Below are positions 62,394 through 62,446 of a stretch of 62,446 nucleotides of DNA, one piece after another. The notes below the pieces were generated by a model that did not search any database, was not told the origin of the DNA, and was given only the letters and a program-made list of their open reading frames with translations. Position numbers and translations under genes: made by a program. Each line of letters opens with the position of its first letter. The stretch's first letter is position 1. This DNA is from Algoriphagus sp. Lineage in GTDB: Bacteria; Bacteroidota; Bacteroidia; Cytophagales; Cyclobacteriaceae. The DNA is taken from contig NZ_JAMWZB010000022.1 in assembly GCF_024305035.1 (NCBI RefSeq), positions 1-62,446 on the forward strand, given 5' to 3'.

Positions 62394-62446
62394 TAGTCCG
62401 TACGGGAATCGAACCCGTGTTTCATCCGTGAAAGGGATGCGTCCTA
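62394..62446 (-). tRNA. tRNA-Glu (anticodon TTC), second copy, cut by the window edge
   Basis: The 53 bases seen are identical to the same part of the first copy (62241-62293), covering the acceptor 3' strand, T arm, variable loop, anticodon arm and part of the D arm. The 5' end lies outside the window. Confidence 0.95.

Overview
The window is a stretch of bacterial chromosome from a member of the Bacteroidota, most likely a Cytophagales/Cyclobacteriaceae (Algoriphagus-like) marine or soil bacterium. The evidence is a gliding-motility gene (gldC), a TonB-dependent receptor with an N-terminal carboxypeptidase-regulatory-like domain, the ftsX-DUF3098-truB-ribF block, an arginine pathway built around an N-succinylornithine-type transcarbamylase, and few Shine-Dalgarno sequences. 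I see no phage, insertion sequence, CRISPR array or rRNA. Coding density is high, and convergent gene pairs are usually separated by a strong hairpin terminator.

Layout. 1-7.5 kb: a beta-1,3-glucan (laminarin-type) operon. It holds the C-terminal end of a probable GH149-like phosphorylase, a cytoplasmic GH3, a lipoprotein GH17, a GPH-family sugar symporter fused at its C-terminus to a complete GH17 domain, and a free cytoplasmic GH17 paralogue of that domain. This is the most unusual system in the window. 7.5-12.2 kb: a TPR/adenylate-cyclase sensor with a small partner protein, a lipoprotein with four 123-residue CHRD repeats, and a helical hypothetical protein. 12.4-24.3 kb: a sterol-desaturase-family enzyme, molybdenum-hydroxylase maturation genes (XdhC, MocA-like) and, 5 kb away, the two-subunit molybdenum hydroxylase (IorB/IorA-like). 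Cysteine desulfurase, GlnRS with an extra C-terminal domain, a Gfo/Idh/MocA oxidoreductase and a DUF2911 protein lie among or after these. 24.3-34.8 kb: HrpB helicase, several small conserved proteins (including a bacterial VLRF1-type candidate peptidyl-tRNA hydrolase, TM2 and DUF2752 membrane proteins), an MpaB/DUF2236 oxygenase, a beta-propeller pair, a FrnE-like DsbA protein, a 51-residue zinc-ribbon membrane protein and a PLP enzyme.

34.9-43.5 kb: a complete arginine operon (GNAT, argG, argC, argD, argF', argB, argE, argH) behind a good Bacteroidota promoter and a leader with a short Arg-containing ORF. The transcarbamylase has Val90 at the residue that separates acetyl- from succinyl-ornithine enzymes, pointing to succinylated intermediates. 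43.6-45.8 kb: a SulP transporter coupled to a beta-carbonic anhydrase (likely bicarbonate uptake). 45.9-48.5 kb: a SAM-I riboswitch ahead of metY-metX. 48.7-53.9 kb: PdeM-like phosphoesterase, ftsX, DUF3098, truB, ribF, both subunits of a 3-oxoacid CoA-transferase, and gldC. 54.2-58.6 kb: a TonB receptor plus an SGNH-type lipoprotein whose usual nucleophile Ser is Gly. 58.6-62.0 kb: a very large lipoprotein with a dehydrogenase-like propeller, HEAT repeats and a c-type heme domain. The window ends in two tandem tRNA-Glu(TTC) genes, the second cut by the edge.

Functions are assigned from motifs and family memory only; no database search was possible.
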